Source: Cordilura impudica | Taxonomy: Eukaryota; Arthropoda; Insecta; Diptera; Scathophagidae | Assembly (NCBI GenBank): GCA_963682025.1 | Contig: OY821519.1 | Span: 16,095,378 to 16,159,377, forward strand | Direction: 5' to 3' | Length of the DNA stretch: 64,000 nucleotides | Shown here: piece after piece, positions 33,370-44,655 of the stretch | Position numbering within the stretch: the first letter of the stretch is position 1 | How the letters are laid out: the number at the start of each line of letters is the position of its first letter | Position numbers and translations under genes: made by a program | Notes under the pieces: generated by a model | Seen by the model: the letters and a program-made list of their open reading frames with translations, nothing else | Databases searched by the model: none | Told to the model about the DNA's origin: nothing

Positions 33370-35105
33370 TGACCCACAGGGCCATGGATTCAGCATGGTA
33401 TAGGTATTGAGGAATCGGATACTCTTGATGTTCTAGGTGTGAGAATTCAATGTGATGTTCGTTGTAACGAGCATATTTTTGCAAGTGTTGAAAGAAGCAT
33501 TCAAGTGTCTTGGTTTTCTAAAACTGTGCAAAAATTACTTCACGCCTTCTGATCTCCTTCAAATCTATACCACTTAGATCTGACCGAAAATGGAATACAA
33601 CTCCCATATATGGGCAGGAGCTTCAAAGCAGAGTTCAGAAAAAAACACACACTGAATAAAAAACTCGTACATTTATGTAAACAAACATAACTTAGACCAA
33701 CACACACATATTTTGATTTTCATATCAATTATGTTTGTTTTTAAATTTTCTACGGTGCCAAACATAATCATGACTTGTGTTCGTTTTAATATTTCGTTAT
33801 TTACACGAACATTTTTCTATCACGTATTTTTTGTTTCGATCACACATAAACCACACAGATTCGAGTGTTGCTTTATTTGAAGTTCGTGTTCTGGTACGTG
33901 TACTCAGAAAAAACAGAACATGTACAATAAACAGGTTCGAGTTCAGTTATATTTTAAGTCGTGTTCTGGCTCGTGTACTAAGAAAAAATAGAATATTTAC
34001 AATAAAGAGGTTCGAGTTCAGTGTCTTAAATATTTTATTACCATCTTTTATTAAAATAAAAACCATTCAATAAAAACAATTGTAAATAATTTCAATGTAA
34101 ATCACAAAAAAATGGCCAATAAAATTTTAAAATATTTGACAGTTGTAAACAATTTGCAACGTAAGTCATAAAAAATGGTCAATAAAATTTTAATAAATTT
34201 GGTTGAAACAATTGTCGTCGTTTTTTATCGGGGTGTATCAGATCGCGAATTAATGTTTCAATTTTTCGCAGTACACGAGCCAGAACACGAATTTAAAATA
34301 TAACTGAACTCGAACCTGTTTATTGTACATGTTCTATTTTTTCTTAGTACAGGAGCCAGAACACGAATTTAAAATATAACTGAACTCGAACCTGTTTATT
34401 GTACATGTTCTATTTTTTCTTAGTACAGGAGCCAGAACACGACTTAAAATATAACTGAACTCGAACCTGTTTATTATACATGTTCTGGTTTTTCTCAGTA
34501 CTCGTACCCGAACACGAACTTCAAATAAAGCAGCACTCGAACCTGTGTGGTTTATGTTCGTGTAAATACCGAAATATTAAAACGAACACAGTCATGATTG
34601 TGTTGGGCACCGTAGAAAATTTAGAAACGCACATAATTGATATGAAAATAAAGATATGTGTTGGCTGCTTTTGAACAGAACATTGTGTATTTCATGTGTG
34701 TATTTTCTGAACCTTGCTTCAAAGTGTATTTTGGAGCTACTGGGCCATGTTCAAATGAGGGCGTTAACGCTAATTAATGACATTAGGGTATCCAACTCTA
34801 TTGTCTCACTACAATATCATCGGAATATGGATTGTATAGCACTGTTCTATAGATACTACCATGGGAAATGTTCTTCTGAGATTAGCGAACTTATTCCCAG
34901 TGCCCGATTTTCAGTTCGCTCTACCCTCTTCTCTAGTAGATCACATCCATTTTGTAGTCTATTGTCCAGTTGACCGCATAACGCATTACAGAGAAAGTTC
35001 GTCTATCAGTCAAACTAGCCGTATGTGGAAAAAACTCCCCGCACAGGTCTTTCCCGACATTTACAATGTAATAAAATTTAAGTCAAATATCCGCAAACAC
35101 TACTC
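33370..35105 (+). pseudogene. Non-LTR retrotransposon remnant split by a hAT element
   Basis: Plus-strand copy of the same LINE family as 12583-13335. The part before 33628 corresponds to the thumb region (GATGTTCTAGGTGTGAGAAT to GGAGCTTCAAAG). The part after 34716 reads RALTLINDIRVSNSIVSLQYHRNMD, FYRYYHGKCSSEISELIPSA, SRSHPF and, in another frame, SQTSRMWKKLPAQVFPDIYNVIKFKSNIRKHY. The hAT element at 33629-34716 interrupts it. Frameshifts near 34960 and elsewhere. It ends at about 35105, where mariner sequence begins. Confidence 0.75.
33629..34716. mobile_element. Fold-back hAT-type non-autonomous element, copy 2
   Basis: CAGAGTTCAGAAAA at 33629 and, reversed, CAAGGTTCAGAAAA at 34716, flanked by the 8-bp duplication CTTCAAAG (33621-33628 and 34717-34724). 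It is in the opposite orientation to copy 1, since the CAGAG arm is on the left. 1088 bp. Right of the centre, a module of about 90 bp (ACGAATTTAAAATATAACTG to CTTAGTACAGGAGCC) is repeated two to three times in tandem between 34290 and 34520, which accounts for the greater length. Confidence 0.85.
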
Positions 35106-35117
35106 CACTAAAAACAC

Positions 35118-35487
35118 TAAAAAAAAGAAGGTGTTATTTCATCAAGACAATGCACCAGTCCACACATCTACTATTGCAATGCCCGAAATCCATGAGCTAA
35201 AGTTCAAATTGCTTCAACACGCACCTTATTCGCCAGATTTAACTCCATCGGATTATTTTCTAAATATTTTCATATGGCTTGATGGTAAAAATTTGCCAAC
35301 AATGAAGAGGTGGAGTCTGCGGTTGATCGCTCTTTTAAGGATTTAGACAGTTCTTACTATAAGCAGGGTATTGAAGCTATTGAAATGTGTCGAGCCAAAA
35401 GAAGATGTTGAGAAATAAAGAAAATTTTTCTCAAATTTGTCAATTGTTATTTGTCAGGCCGGCTTATTCTGGGATCTCCCTCGTAGC
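35118..35487 (+). pseudogene. mariner transposase remnant (C-terminal catalytic part)
   Basis: Mariner fragment with KVLFHQDNAPVHTSTIA (second catalytic aspartate) and HAPYSPDLTPSDYFL (third, DD34D spacing), then frameshifted GKNLPTMKRWSL and DLDSSYYKQGIEAIE. The end reads GTCAGGCCGGCTTATTCTGG and may be the terminal inverted repeat, finishing near 35487. The fragment joins directly to the LINE remnant at about 35105, so its 5' two thirds are missing. Confidence 0.75.
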
Positions 35488-35755
35488 AAAGCTATAACCA
35501 AAGTAGCAAATTTCATTAAGGACAGAGTCGATGTCATTCTTATGTTAACAAATTTTCCCGTAGGTATAATTCAAATATATACTCGTTCAATTTTATTTAA
35601 CATGAACTGAGTCAAAAAGTGTCAATCTAGCGCAAAAAGCGCTAAGTTGTCATCACTAGAAGTCAGCAGAATATTGACCAGTATTGTAAGTATTTTTGTT
35701 ACTTGGTCTTTTAGCAAAATTAATATATTTAACGTAAATTATGTGTATTTAAATA
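35488..35755. other. No gene recognised
   Basis: Unassigned sequence between the mariner remnant and the next Helitron; nothing recognisable. Confidence 0.35.
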
Positions 35756-36102
35756 TCTATAATATTAATAGGCTAGGCGATTTCTTGTGACCGATGTTTT
35801 GTTCTACTGTTTTATCCCGATTTTGACCAAACGTATATTTTTTGAAAGATATTTCTTTTTAGCTGTTCACCAGATTTACAGATTTTTAAAATGTTTCCTT
35901 TATTTTGAGTAAATTGCATACATAAAATTATACATATGATATGTGTATGTTTATTAAATTTCTTAATGTGTTTGTCAATGAGTTTGTTTTCAACATTCAC
36001 AATACTAATAAACCAAAAAAGTGTTGGTTTGTGAATTGGCTAAGTTGAAAACTAAAGTTGCGTAGAAATTGCACTCGAATTTCGAGCGCAGGAATCTGCT
36101 AG
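35756..36102 (+). mobile_element. Non-autonomous Helitron, CTAGCAG family, copy 3
   Basis: TCTATAATATTAATAGGCTA start, CTCGAATTTCGAG hairpin and GGAATCTGCTAG end, between A and T. 347 bp, noncoding. Confidence 0.8.
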
Positions 36103-36285
36103 TTATAAATTAATTTAAATAAAACCAGAAGTTATAGTTATTCAAAGTTTTTTATAAATATTTTGTGACGCCCTGCATTTTGTTGCAATCATCCTTGTAA
36201 GTTTTTGCAACTGTGAATTTAATATCAGTTAGATCAGTAAACTAGACTTAAGATTTTAATTATTTAATCCAAATAATTATATAAA

Positions 36286-36662
36286 CTAGCAGATTCCAGC
36301 CCTCGAAATTCGAGCGCAAATTTTAGGAAATTTTATTGTTTTCATTAAATAAAGACCCTAAAAGTATGCTAATCAATTATAGCAAATTCGCAAATCAACA
36401 CAAAAAAACAAACTCATTTTTATTACAAACACATTCAAAATTTAATAAACACACACATAACATTGTATAATTTTATGTAGGTGTTATTAGCAACTTTAAA
36501 TGCATTTACTCAAAACAGAGGAAAAAATTTAAAAATCTGTAAATCTGCAAAACGGCTAAAATGAAATACCTTTCAAATAATATACGTTTGGTCCAAAACG
36601 GGATAAAACGGTAGAACAAAACATCAGTCACAAGAAATCGCCTAGCCTATAAAAATTATAGA
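36286..36662 (-). mobile_element. Non-autonomous Helitron, CTAGCAG family, copy 4
   Basis: Minus orientation; 5' TCTATAATTTTTATAGGCTA at 36662, 3' hairpin CTCGAATTTCGAG and CTGGAATCTGCTAG at 36286. It lies 184 bp from copy 3, facing it with the 3' ends together. Its sequence is closest to copies 3 and 6. Confidence 0.8.
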
Positions 36663-38518
36663 TTTGGCCATTAACATAAATTTTTATAATATCCGATACT
36701 TGTCTCATCATCTGACAAGATAATGTATCTGTTCTGATCTCGTTAGAAATACATCTAAATTTTCTTTGGGTCCGATTATATGCTGCACTAAGGATCCGAT
36801 TCCAATAATATGTTGTATACTACCTGGTTATTTTAGGATTTCATATTTATTTGGACTTTTGAAAATGTGCTTTGTTGTTTGTTCTATTTTACAAAAGAGG
36901 AGGAGTACTCAAGTATCATTAAGTTTCTTAAGCAACATGCATAAAAATATTATTTGAAAAACATGTTCTGGCCAAATTCTACTCCTACGAAGGGTTGGGG
37001 AAATAAAAAAAATAAAAAATAAATGAAAACTGTGACAAATGTCTGTATGTCTTACCTAGGTAAACCAACAATTACTTTTGCTGTTGTTCTATTAAGTTGG
37101 CCGTAATACTTTTCATACACTAACATTGCTGTATTCTTCTTGTTGTGGTGTTACGGTAGACGCCAAACTGTCTGGCCCAACTTCAAAAAGCTCCCGTATT
37201 AATGGTTTGTTTTTATAATGTGTGTGTGTTTGTGTTTGCATTTCTTTATTCTTTCTCCACTTGTTTAAACTATAAACAGCATGTTTCCAATTGAAGTACT
37301 TACGTAGCAGTTGAAGAACATACAACATTTTTGAAGGCAACAACTTGCGTATGAAGTTGGATTTTACGATGACGACTACTTTGGCTAGCAGCAAGCTAAA
37401 ACGAGTTAGAGCAATATTTGTTTATACATCACACGCACGTATCCACTCAAGCGTAATTCCCGCGGTCTTTAGCATTTTCATTGCACTACTTGATCTGGAG
37501 CACGCACATGGGCAACAGCTACAACAACAACGAGACTGGTTTTGCTAACAAGAATTTTCCTTATAAACAGTTTGGCACAATAAAAAAAAAATAAGTGATG
37601 AGATGAAGAATGGCAAAGCGAAGTAGTTGAAAGGAATAAAAATTAAACACTTGAAATGTCATGCAACTACATTAGATAAATGGTTGGATAGATAGATAGT
37701 GCGATAGAGAGATAGATAACATCAAGTGGACGACCGCCACATGTAGATAGAAATAATTATGAATATGTTTAAGGTGCTTATTTTTTTTTATAAGACTCAC
37801 ACGATGTTGGTATTGTGAAATAAAATAAATATGTTTACTAAACATTGGAAGGGGCCGAGACTTTCAGCATTTATGTTGAGTTTTCAAAATTCCCAGTAAA
37901 TGACCCCCGATTACGGTTGAATTTGTTACTTGGCCAAAATATGTTTTTAGATTCTTCTCACGATTATTTTTAATCGACTGATTGTGCCGTTGAAGACACA
38001 ACGTTGAAGACATTCGTTTTCAATCCAATTTCCCGCGTCGTGATCATCGCCCTTTTTATTCTTTTGAAAACATGTTCAGAGCTTATCTTAACTTCTGATT
38101 TCTATAAAAAAATGTGTGTCGCAGTTTAATAAATTTTTCTATTTAGAAAAGAAATTTTTGTAATCAAAAAAAAAAAAAATTAAAAAAAATTTGGAAATTA
38201 GATTTTTTTTAAAATATTTTTTATCGGAAAAATATTTTTAAACTAATTTTTACATTCTATACAAAAACTGTGTAGTGAAGTAAATTACTTTTAAATTTGA
38301 AAGCAATTTTTTGAGCATTTCTTTTGGAAATGAAAAAATAAGTTTAAATTTGTTTGAGGAAAAAAATTTTCATAAACTTTTGGTTGGACAAAATGATTTT
38401 GTTTTATTGTCAGTACCAAATTGCTTACTGAAGTTAACAACATATATTTTGAAGAATAACCGAAGATCTTCTTTATCTAATGCGGGCCAGATCATTTCTA
38501 CAACAGCTCAGCAAAGAA
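36663..38518. other. No element recognised
   Basis: Ordinary-looking noncoding DNA with a GATA-type microsatellite (37688-37720), an ACAACAACAAC patch at 37520 and poly-A. The open stretches at 37113-37394 and 37345-37548 have no recognisable domain. Confidence 0.4.
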
Positions 38519-38700
38519 AAAGTAAGAAAATTAAATTCGATTTAGATCGACTATACGATACCCTATATCAGGGCCCTATCTCTTGGGCCCTACCAATTAG
38601 ATGTAGAAAGTAAGCATAAACCAAATTTGAGTGGTCTTGTTATTTTTTTTTTTGCTTTCGGATTTGAAAAAGTTCATATCGAATACTATATATGTATGGA

Positions 38701-41041
38701 AATTAGGTTAGGTTGGAAGTGGCTGCTAAAACAAAGGAAAAGCACACTTAGGCTCTGGGGTCCATTGTGATACCACGGGACGAATAGGTGTTCCCCTCAG
38801 TCCCCACCGTAGAACCAGTTTGAGCTCCTGATGAAGCCCCTGATATGTGAAATGTCCACATTTGAGAGATCAGAGAGATCGCGAAGAAACGGCGATCCCA
38901 ATGTTCGAAGTCTCGTTCTGGAGAGCGCAGGGCAATAGCAAAGGAAGTGTTCCGTGCTCTTAACCTCCTCCATATCCATGCAGCTACAACAGAAGTCATT
39001 TGACGATACCCTGAGGCATTCAGCGTGTCTCCCTATGAGGCAGTGCCCAGCGATAACAGCAACTACTGTTGAACTCTCCCCACGGGAGAGTGATAGTAGC
39101 GCACTAGTGCGCTTATGATTCAGAGCCGGCCAGATTTGTCTCGCGATCCTGCACGTTGATCCGTTAGCCCATCTGTTGTCCGTTATGTCAGCGGTGTGAA
39201 GCCGAAGTTCCAGCTTGCACGATTCCAGGGGTGTACCAACACATTCCAAGTTCGCTGGAACCCGTGAGGTATTGCGCTGTCTTGCCAGCTAATCAGCTTT
39301 ACAGTTTCCCGGTATATTCCTGTGCCCTGGGACCCATATGAGTCTGATGTCGAACTGCTTGGCCATCTCATTTAAAGACGTGCGGCAGCTACATCTACTC
39401 TGATTATCAGAGTAGATGTTGACTGCGGTTGTAGACAGAATATTCCGACCCAACCAGTCAGCAACTTCCTTTATTGTTAGTACCTCTGCCTGATAAATAC
39501 TGCAGTTGTCTGGCAACCGCGAGCCAGATTTAGTCCAAGTTCCTTCGAATAGACTCGAAAACCAACTTGACCACACAATTTTAATCCGTCAGTATAGAAA
39601 TTTATGGAACGCCTGCTACCTGGAATCCTCCCTGACCAAGATTCCCTGGTCGGTATCAGAGTGTTGTAGTGTCGTTCGAATACACTCCTAGGAGTAGTAT
39701 AATCCACGTTCAATGGTAAGTTCCTGTGATTCAGGATCACTCCATGGCCACAATTATGACCACGCCATTGTATTGTGCTTCTTAGTCGAATGGCCGATGA
39801 GGCCGCCGACTGCTTTCCTAATATGTCCAACGGTGTTAGGTGTAAAAGGATGTTCAAGGCATCCGTAGGTGTGATACGAAGGGCACCAGTGATACACATG
39901 GAAGCCATTCTCTGTACCCTTGCAAGAAGGTTGGTATTGGAGGCCTTCTCTAGAGCAGGCCACCAAACGATGACCCCGTACAGCAGCACTGGGCGTCGCT
40001 GAGTAGATCTAGTAAGCAATTTTCGGGCTGAAGCCCCCACCGCTTACCAATGGCCTTTTTGCAGGAGTATAAAGCTATAGTCGCCTTCTTCGCCCTTTCC
40101 TCCAAGTTCCGTCTGAAGTTCAGCTTCCTGCCCAGGAATACGCCAAGATACATGGCTCCATCAGAGAAGGCCATTTCAGTACCGTAAAGAGAAATAGGGT
40201 CGAAGGTATCTTATACTTCTTCGTGAAAAGAACAAGTTCCGTTTTGGTCGGATTTACCCCCAGACCTTATCTACTTGCCCAGCTAGATAGCATAGTCATA
40301 GCCCTCTGTAGACTATCTCTAAGTGTGGATAGAAACTTCCCATTTACGGTTATAGCCACGTCATCAGCATAGGCGACCACGTTGTATCCTTTTCTCTCCA
40401 ACGAAACTATCATTGAGTTTAGTGCTTAGTTCCATAGAAGCGGTGACAGAACGCCTCCTTGTGGCGTGCCCCTGTTCACAAATCGGGATATTAGAGTCGT
40501 TCCAATTTAGACGTTATCCGCCTGTTGGCAAGCAGGTTTCCAATCAGTGAGTTGATCACGGAGTTCACTCCTAGACTAGATAGTGCCGCTAATAACGAGT
40601 CCGGTATGCTATTGTTAAAAGCCCCTTCTATATCCAAAAAGGCTGTCATGGTGTATTCTCCTAACGAGCGCGATATCTCGATGGTACTTACAAGCTCGTT
40701 AAGAGCTGTTTCGGTTGACCTTCCCTTGCTGTAAGCGTGTTGTCGCGCCGACAGCAGTTTAGGATCAGTAACTCTTCGTAAGTAAGAATCTATCATACGC
40801 TCCATTGTCTTCAATAAGAACGATGATAGACTTATTGGTCTGAAGTCTTTTGGGACAGTGTGTGAAAATTTTCCAGCTTTTGGAATGAACACCACTTTCG
40901 TTTCCCTCCACTTCAGGGGAATATAAGCTAAGTTGATACAGCGAGTGAAAAGCCTACATACCCAAGGGGAAATGTAGTCCGACAGGTGCTGCAATTCAGC
41001 TGGAATGGTACCGTCAGGTCCTAGAGATTTGTAAGGTTTGA
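38701..41041 (-). pseudogene. 5'-truncated non-LTR retrotransposon with RT, RNase H and CCHC
   Basis: LINE of the I/LOA-like type, minus strand, inserted in Helentron copy 3; ATGGA at 38696-38700 and 41042-41046 may be its target duplication. It starts within the reverse transcriptase: IPAELQHLSDYISPWVCRLF, KDFRPISLSSFLLKTMERMI, AYSKGRSTETALNEL, TAFLDIEGAFNN (motif A). Then VVAYADDVAITVNG (motif C, 40337-40390), YLGVFLGRKLNFRRNLEERA and RPVLLYGVIVWWPAL. RNase H follows with INFYTDGL, IYQAEVLTIKEV, NIYSDNQS and WVPGHRNIPGNCKAD. The C-terminus has FCCSCMDMEEVKSTEHFLCYC. Catalytic residues are largely kept but frameshifts occur near 40500, 40180, 39560 and 39290. The 3' end is CCTAACCTAATT at 38701. 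Confidence 0.85.
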
Positions 41042-41827
41042 ATGGAGACTAGGTCGAAAAATGGACCGATCCTGATCATATTTGGTAAGGTTACTTACTT
41101 TTTGCAGAAACATATACAAACCAAATTTGGGAAAAATCTGTGCAATATTTTTGTTTTTTGATAGATTTAAGTTAAGATCAGGAAGCAGCTTTATATGGGG
41201 ACTATGACTAAGCACTGTCCTACAGGGTTTATTTTTTGGACTACTGTTTAATGGGTGTAATAAATATACATAAACCACACAGATTCGAGTGTAGCTTTAT
41301 TTTAAGCTCGTTTACTTGCACGTGTACTGCTAAAAAAACAGAACATGTTCTTCAACGCGTACATCTAAAAAATAAAACATTATCATCTCGCGATCGAAAA
41401 AAAAAACGAAATTAAGTCATAAACAGCATATAAAATATCTCTGTTTTCTATTTTATTACTATCTTTTTATTTTAATTTTTAATCTTTTTTTAATGTTTAT
41501 ATTTTTATTTTTTTATAACTGCTAACGAATTATTTTAGATCTTTTTAATAAAGTTGGTTGAAAAAATTATTGTCGTTATTATAGGTGTGTTTCAGATATT
41601 TCCGATCGCGACTGGATAATGTTTTAATATTTAGATGTACGCGCTGAAGAACATGTTCTGTTTTTTTTTAGCAGTACACATGCAAGAAAACGAACTTAAA
41701 ATAAAGCTACACTCGAATCTGTGTGGTTTATGTGTGTTCGAAACAAAAAATACGAGATAGAAAAAACAGAGTCGTGATTGTGTTCGCCACCGTATAAAAT
41801 TTAGAAACTCACATAATTGATATGAAA

Positions 41828-42564
41828 ACAAGTAAGAAAATTATAGTCGGTCTAGAGTGACTATACGATACCTTATACTGTGCGTTTAGAGACCCTGTCT
41901 CTTAGGCCCAACTAACTGGATATAGAAAATAAGCATAAACCAAATTTGAGTAGGATTTTTATTCATTTTTTTGGCTGCAGATATGAAAAAGTTCATATCG
42001 GATGCTATATCTATATGGCGACTAGTTCCAAAAATGGACCGATCCTGCTCATGTTTGGTAAAGTCTCTTGTATTTTGCAAAAATATATACAAACAAAATT
42101 TGAGAAGAATCAGTGCAATATTTTTGTTTTTGATAGATTTAAGTGAAGATCGGGATGCAGCTCTATATGGGGCTTATGACTAAGAGTTGTCCCATAGGGA
42201 TCATTTTTGGACTACTTGTTAATGGATGTAATAAACGTATAGAAACCCAATTTAAGTAATATATATATGACAATTTGGATCTTATGGGGGCTAGGGCTGA
42301 ACATAGACCGAATTTCACCAATTTTAATAGCGTTCATCCTATGGCCAAATTTCATCAAAATATATTGATATTTGCGACCTGCAGTTTGATTACAAGGTTT
42401 ACAGGGACACACAGACGGACGGACGGACATCGTTAAATCGAATCAGATAGTGATTCTGATTTGATCGGTATAATAAAAGATGGGTCTAGGTCAAATATTT
42501 TTGGTAGTTACAAACAGCAGCACAAAGTCATTATACCCAAACCACATAGTGGTATAAGGTATAA
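41828..42564 (+). mobile_element. Non-autonomous Helentron, copy 4 (inside hAT copy 3)
   Basis: Starts ACAAGTAAGAAAATTATAGT and ends AACCACATAGTGGT then ATAAGGTATAA. The 5' palindrome is damaged (CTAGAGTGACTA). Microsatellite (GGAC)3-4 at 42413-42428. It lies six bases from the Tc3-like transposon. Confidence 0.8.
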
Positions 42565-42570
42565 TAAATA

Positions 42571-42598
42571 CACTCCTTGTCACTTGAATAGGACACCC
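42571..42598 (+). repeat. Tc3-like left terminal inverted repeat
   Basis: 28 bp, 27 of 28 identical to the reverse complement of 44201-44228; the mismatch is T against C at position 15. Confidence 0.92.
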
Positions 42599-42784
42599 AG
42601 TACACTCTTTTTTCAATTGCCTCTAACTCAAAAGCGAAATGATAAAATAACTCAATTTTTGCACGTTCTCTTTGTGCAATTATTTATCTCTTTCAGCAAC
42701 AAGCTGCAAGTTGTGGCAAAGAACCGTTATATTTTTTTCTTGTTTTATGTTGGAATTCGCTTGAAATTGAGTCAGTATTTTTGT

Positions 42785-42800
42785 GTCACTTGAATAGAAC
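42785..42800 (+). promoter_or_regulatory. Inner direct repeat of left end (transposase site)
   Basis: GTCACTTGAATAGAAC repeats the outer site core at 42579-42593 in the same orientation. Confidence 0.75.
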
Positions 42801-42901
42801 ATGCGTTTTGTTTGATCGCCTACTTTGGCACGTGCTCACGGAGTTTTCGCTGATCGAATTTTTTTGTGATTTTCGGCTATTGTCTTTAATATAAAGTTCA
42901 A

Positions 42902-43897
42902 ATGGGTCGAGGAAAAGCCTTATCTGAAGAGGAAAAAGGAAAAATAAAGGCATACAAGGACTCTGGCCTATCAATTGCAAAAATAGCCAAAAAAATCAAC
43001 AGGAGCCAACATGTCATATCGGGATTCTTAAGTAATGAGTCTGAATATGGAAAAAATATGAAAGGCCGCACGTGCAGTGTGCTCACCGAATCGGAAAGAC
43101 GCCTCATATTAAGAAAAGCGTCAAATTCTCACGACTCTGTGGCGAAAATTCGTGCAAAATGTGATGTAAATGATAGTGTATCTACTGTCCATCGCGTTAT
43201 TATGAAGGCTAAACACCTAAAGAGATTAAAAATAAAGAAGAAGCTTCCCCTTAACCCGGCAAGCAAAGCGCAACGCCTAAATTTTTGTCGCAAACATGTG
43301 GCCTGGACCTTTCAGTGGCATAAAGTGGTCTTCTCAGACGAAAAAAAGTTTAATTTAGAAGGCCCAGATGGTTATAGTTATTATTTCGATGATCTCCGCA
43401 AGGAACCCCATCATTTGGACCGTCTGCATAGCCGAGCTGGAGGTGTTATGGTGCGGGGGGCCATTTCCTACTATGGCACCTGCAAACTAAAATTTATGTC
43501 ATCAACGATTAATGCTTTGTGCTACAAAGAAATATTAAAAGAGGCGTTTCCATATTTTCAAAACCTTTTCGGGCCTCTCCCATGCATATATCAACAAGAT
43601 AATGCGCCGATACATACAGCTCGGATCGTAAAATCTTATATACAGAGCCAAAATGTGGACCTCTCAAGCTGGCCGCCATACTCACCTGATTTAAATATAA
43701 TCGAAAATATTTGGGGATGGCTGACACGTGAAATATATGGCGCAGGAAAGCAATATTCGAATGTACCCGAACTAGTTACAGTAATCGAATTAGCTTGGGA
43801 CTCGATTTCATTAAATTACTTGGCTAGCTTGTTTCAATCTCTTCCAAAACGGATGACTGAAGTTTTGGAACATCAAGGTGGCTCGACGCATTATTAA
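42902..43897 (+). CDS. Tc3-like transposase, intact frame
   Basis: 331-residue DDE transposase of the Tc1/mariner superfamily, closest in layout to C. elegans Tc3; it would cut and join its own ends at TA targets in the nucleus. Residues 1-50 form the first helix-turn-helix (ALSEEEKGKIKAYKDSGLSI, then KIAKKINRSQHVI). Residues 60-105 form the second (TESERRLILRKASNSHDSVA). LKRLKIKKKL at 107-116 is a likely nuclear localisation signal. The catalytic triad is D146 (VVFSDEKKFNLEGPDG), D233 (QQDNAPIHTA) and E268 (SPDLNIIENIWG), i.e. DD34E. Length is normal for the family. One oddity: the VMVWG block reads VMVRG at 183-186, a one-base TGG to CGG change at a nearly invariant tryptophan. It lies between good inverted repeats with no stop, so this is the youngest-looking gene in the window. 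Confidence 0.95.
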   Translation: MGRGKALSEEEKGKIKAYKDSGLSIAKIAKKINRSQHVISGFLSNESEYGKNMKGRTCSVLTESERRLILRKASNSHDSVAKIRAKCDVNDSVSTVHRVIMKAKHLKRLKIKKKLPLNPASKAQRLNFCRKHVAWTFQWHKVVFSDEKKFNLEGPDGYSYYFDDLRKEPHHLDRLHSRAGGVMVRGAISYYGTCKLKFMSSTINALCYKEILKEAFPYFQNLFGPLPCIYQQDNAPIHTARIVKSYIQSQNVDLSSWPPYSPDLNIIENIWGWLTREIYGAGKQYSNVPELVTVIELAWDSISLNYLASLFQSLPKRMTEVLEHQGGSTHY

Positions 43898-43999
43898 AAC
43901 AATTTTTTTTTCTTCTAAATTAAACCTATTACCTTATATTTAAGTCATTTTTATGTTAAAAATAATCTGAGATCTCTGAAATGTTTTTTTTTGTTTAAC

Positions 44000-44016
44000 T
44001 GTCCTATTCAAGTGAC
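44000..44016 (-). promoter_or_regulatory. Inner direct repeat of right end (transposase site)
   Basis: TGTCCTATTCAAGTGAC matches the outer right site at 44204-44220 with one difference (CAAG/CGAG). Confidence 0.75.
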
Positions 44017-44200
44017 GCAAAATTTGAGCCCCTGAATTTGACGGATTGAGTTTAAGAATTTTTTGTTACTGATTAAAGCTTTACCAAGAAGAAGTCCTGC
44101 TGGTTAAGACAAAGCAATTAAATGATCTTTAATTAAAAAAAAAAAAATAAGTCTATTATCATTGGTTTGGGAGCAGTGGGTGATCGCAAACACACTTAGG

Positions 44201-44228
44201 GGGTGTCCTATTCGAGTGACAAGGAGTG
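44201..44228 (-). repeat. Tc3-like right terminal inverted repeat
   Basis: Reverse complement begins CACTCCTTGTCACTCGAATA; followed by the TA duplication. Confidence 0.92.
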
Positions 44229-44655
44229 TATATATGTTAGTTGGTCTGAATTATGTTTGTTAACATAAGTATATGTACGAGTTTTTTAATCAGTTTTTTT
44301 TTTTTTTTTTTTGAAATCTGCATTTGTATGGGGACTAGGACTGAACATGCACCGTTTTTCGCAAATTTCAGTAGCATTTTTTCTATAGCCGATAAAAGCT
44401 TATATACTAAATTTGATCAAAACAGTTTGATTACAAATCTTATATGGACACATAGATGGACAGACGGGTCGACGGATAGACGGATGGACGGACATCGCTA
44501 AATCGACTCAGAAAGTGATTCCGAAGCGATTTAGAAAGTAATTTGAGTCAATCGGTATAATAAGAGATGGGGTGGGTCTGGGTCAAATATTTTTGTTAGT
44601 TACAAACGTCAGCTCAAGTCATTATACCATGACCACAGAGTGGTAGAGCTATTAA

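Larger units (their letters stand above)
42571..44228 (+). mobile_element. Tc3-like transposon, apparently complete, IR/DR ends
   Basis: 1658 bp between TA dinucleotides (42569-42570 and 44229-44230). The terminal inverted repeats of 28 bp (42571-42598 and 44201-44228) begin CACTCCTTGTCACT and differ at one position. Each end carries a second, inner copy of the site core in the same orientation: GTCACTTGAATAGA at 42785 and TGTCCTATTCAAGTGAC at 44000. They lie 206 bp and 204 bp from their outer partners. This IR/DR arrangement, known from Sleeping Beauty, Minos and some Bari and Tc3-type elements, gives two transposase sites per end. One uninterrupted gene lies between. Confidence 0.93.
41266..44320. 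mobile_element. Fold-back hAT-type element, copy 3, interrupted and left-truncated
   Basis: 41266-41827 holds the inner left arm, centre and inner right arm (ATTCGAGTGTAGCTTTATTT against AAATAAAGCTACACTCGAAT). 44231-44320 holds the outer right arm (GTTAGTTGGTCTGAATTATG to TTGAAATCTG). The outer left arm is gone. Between them sit a Helentron (41828-42564) and a Tc3-like element (42571-44228). Comparing with copy 1, GATATGCAAATAAAGATATG is here split as GATATGAAAA / TAAA / TATATG around the two insertions. Confidence 0.75.
38519..44655 (+). mobile_element. Non-autonomous Helentron, copy 3, interrupted twice
   Basis: One Helentron in three pieces. 38519-38700 is the left part (AAGTAAGAAAATTAAATTCG to ATATGTATGGA). 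41042-41265 is the middle (GGTCGAAAAATGGACCGATC to GGGTGTAATAAATA). 44321-44655 is the right part (CATTTGTATGGGGACTAGG, degenerate GGAC/GATGGAC repeats, CATTATACCATGACCACAGA, hairpin). The pieces are in order and orientation and together make a nearly complete copy. The first gap is filled by a LINE, the second by a hAT element. About 90 bp at the second junction are missing. Confidence 0.75.

Noticed and set aside
34480..34674. Open frames in the hAT fold-back elements
   Set aside because: Accidental frames in an inverted repeat; the mirror frames occur in the other arm and no transposase motif is present.
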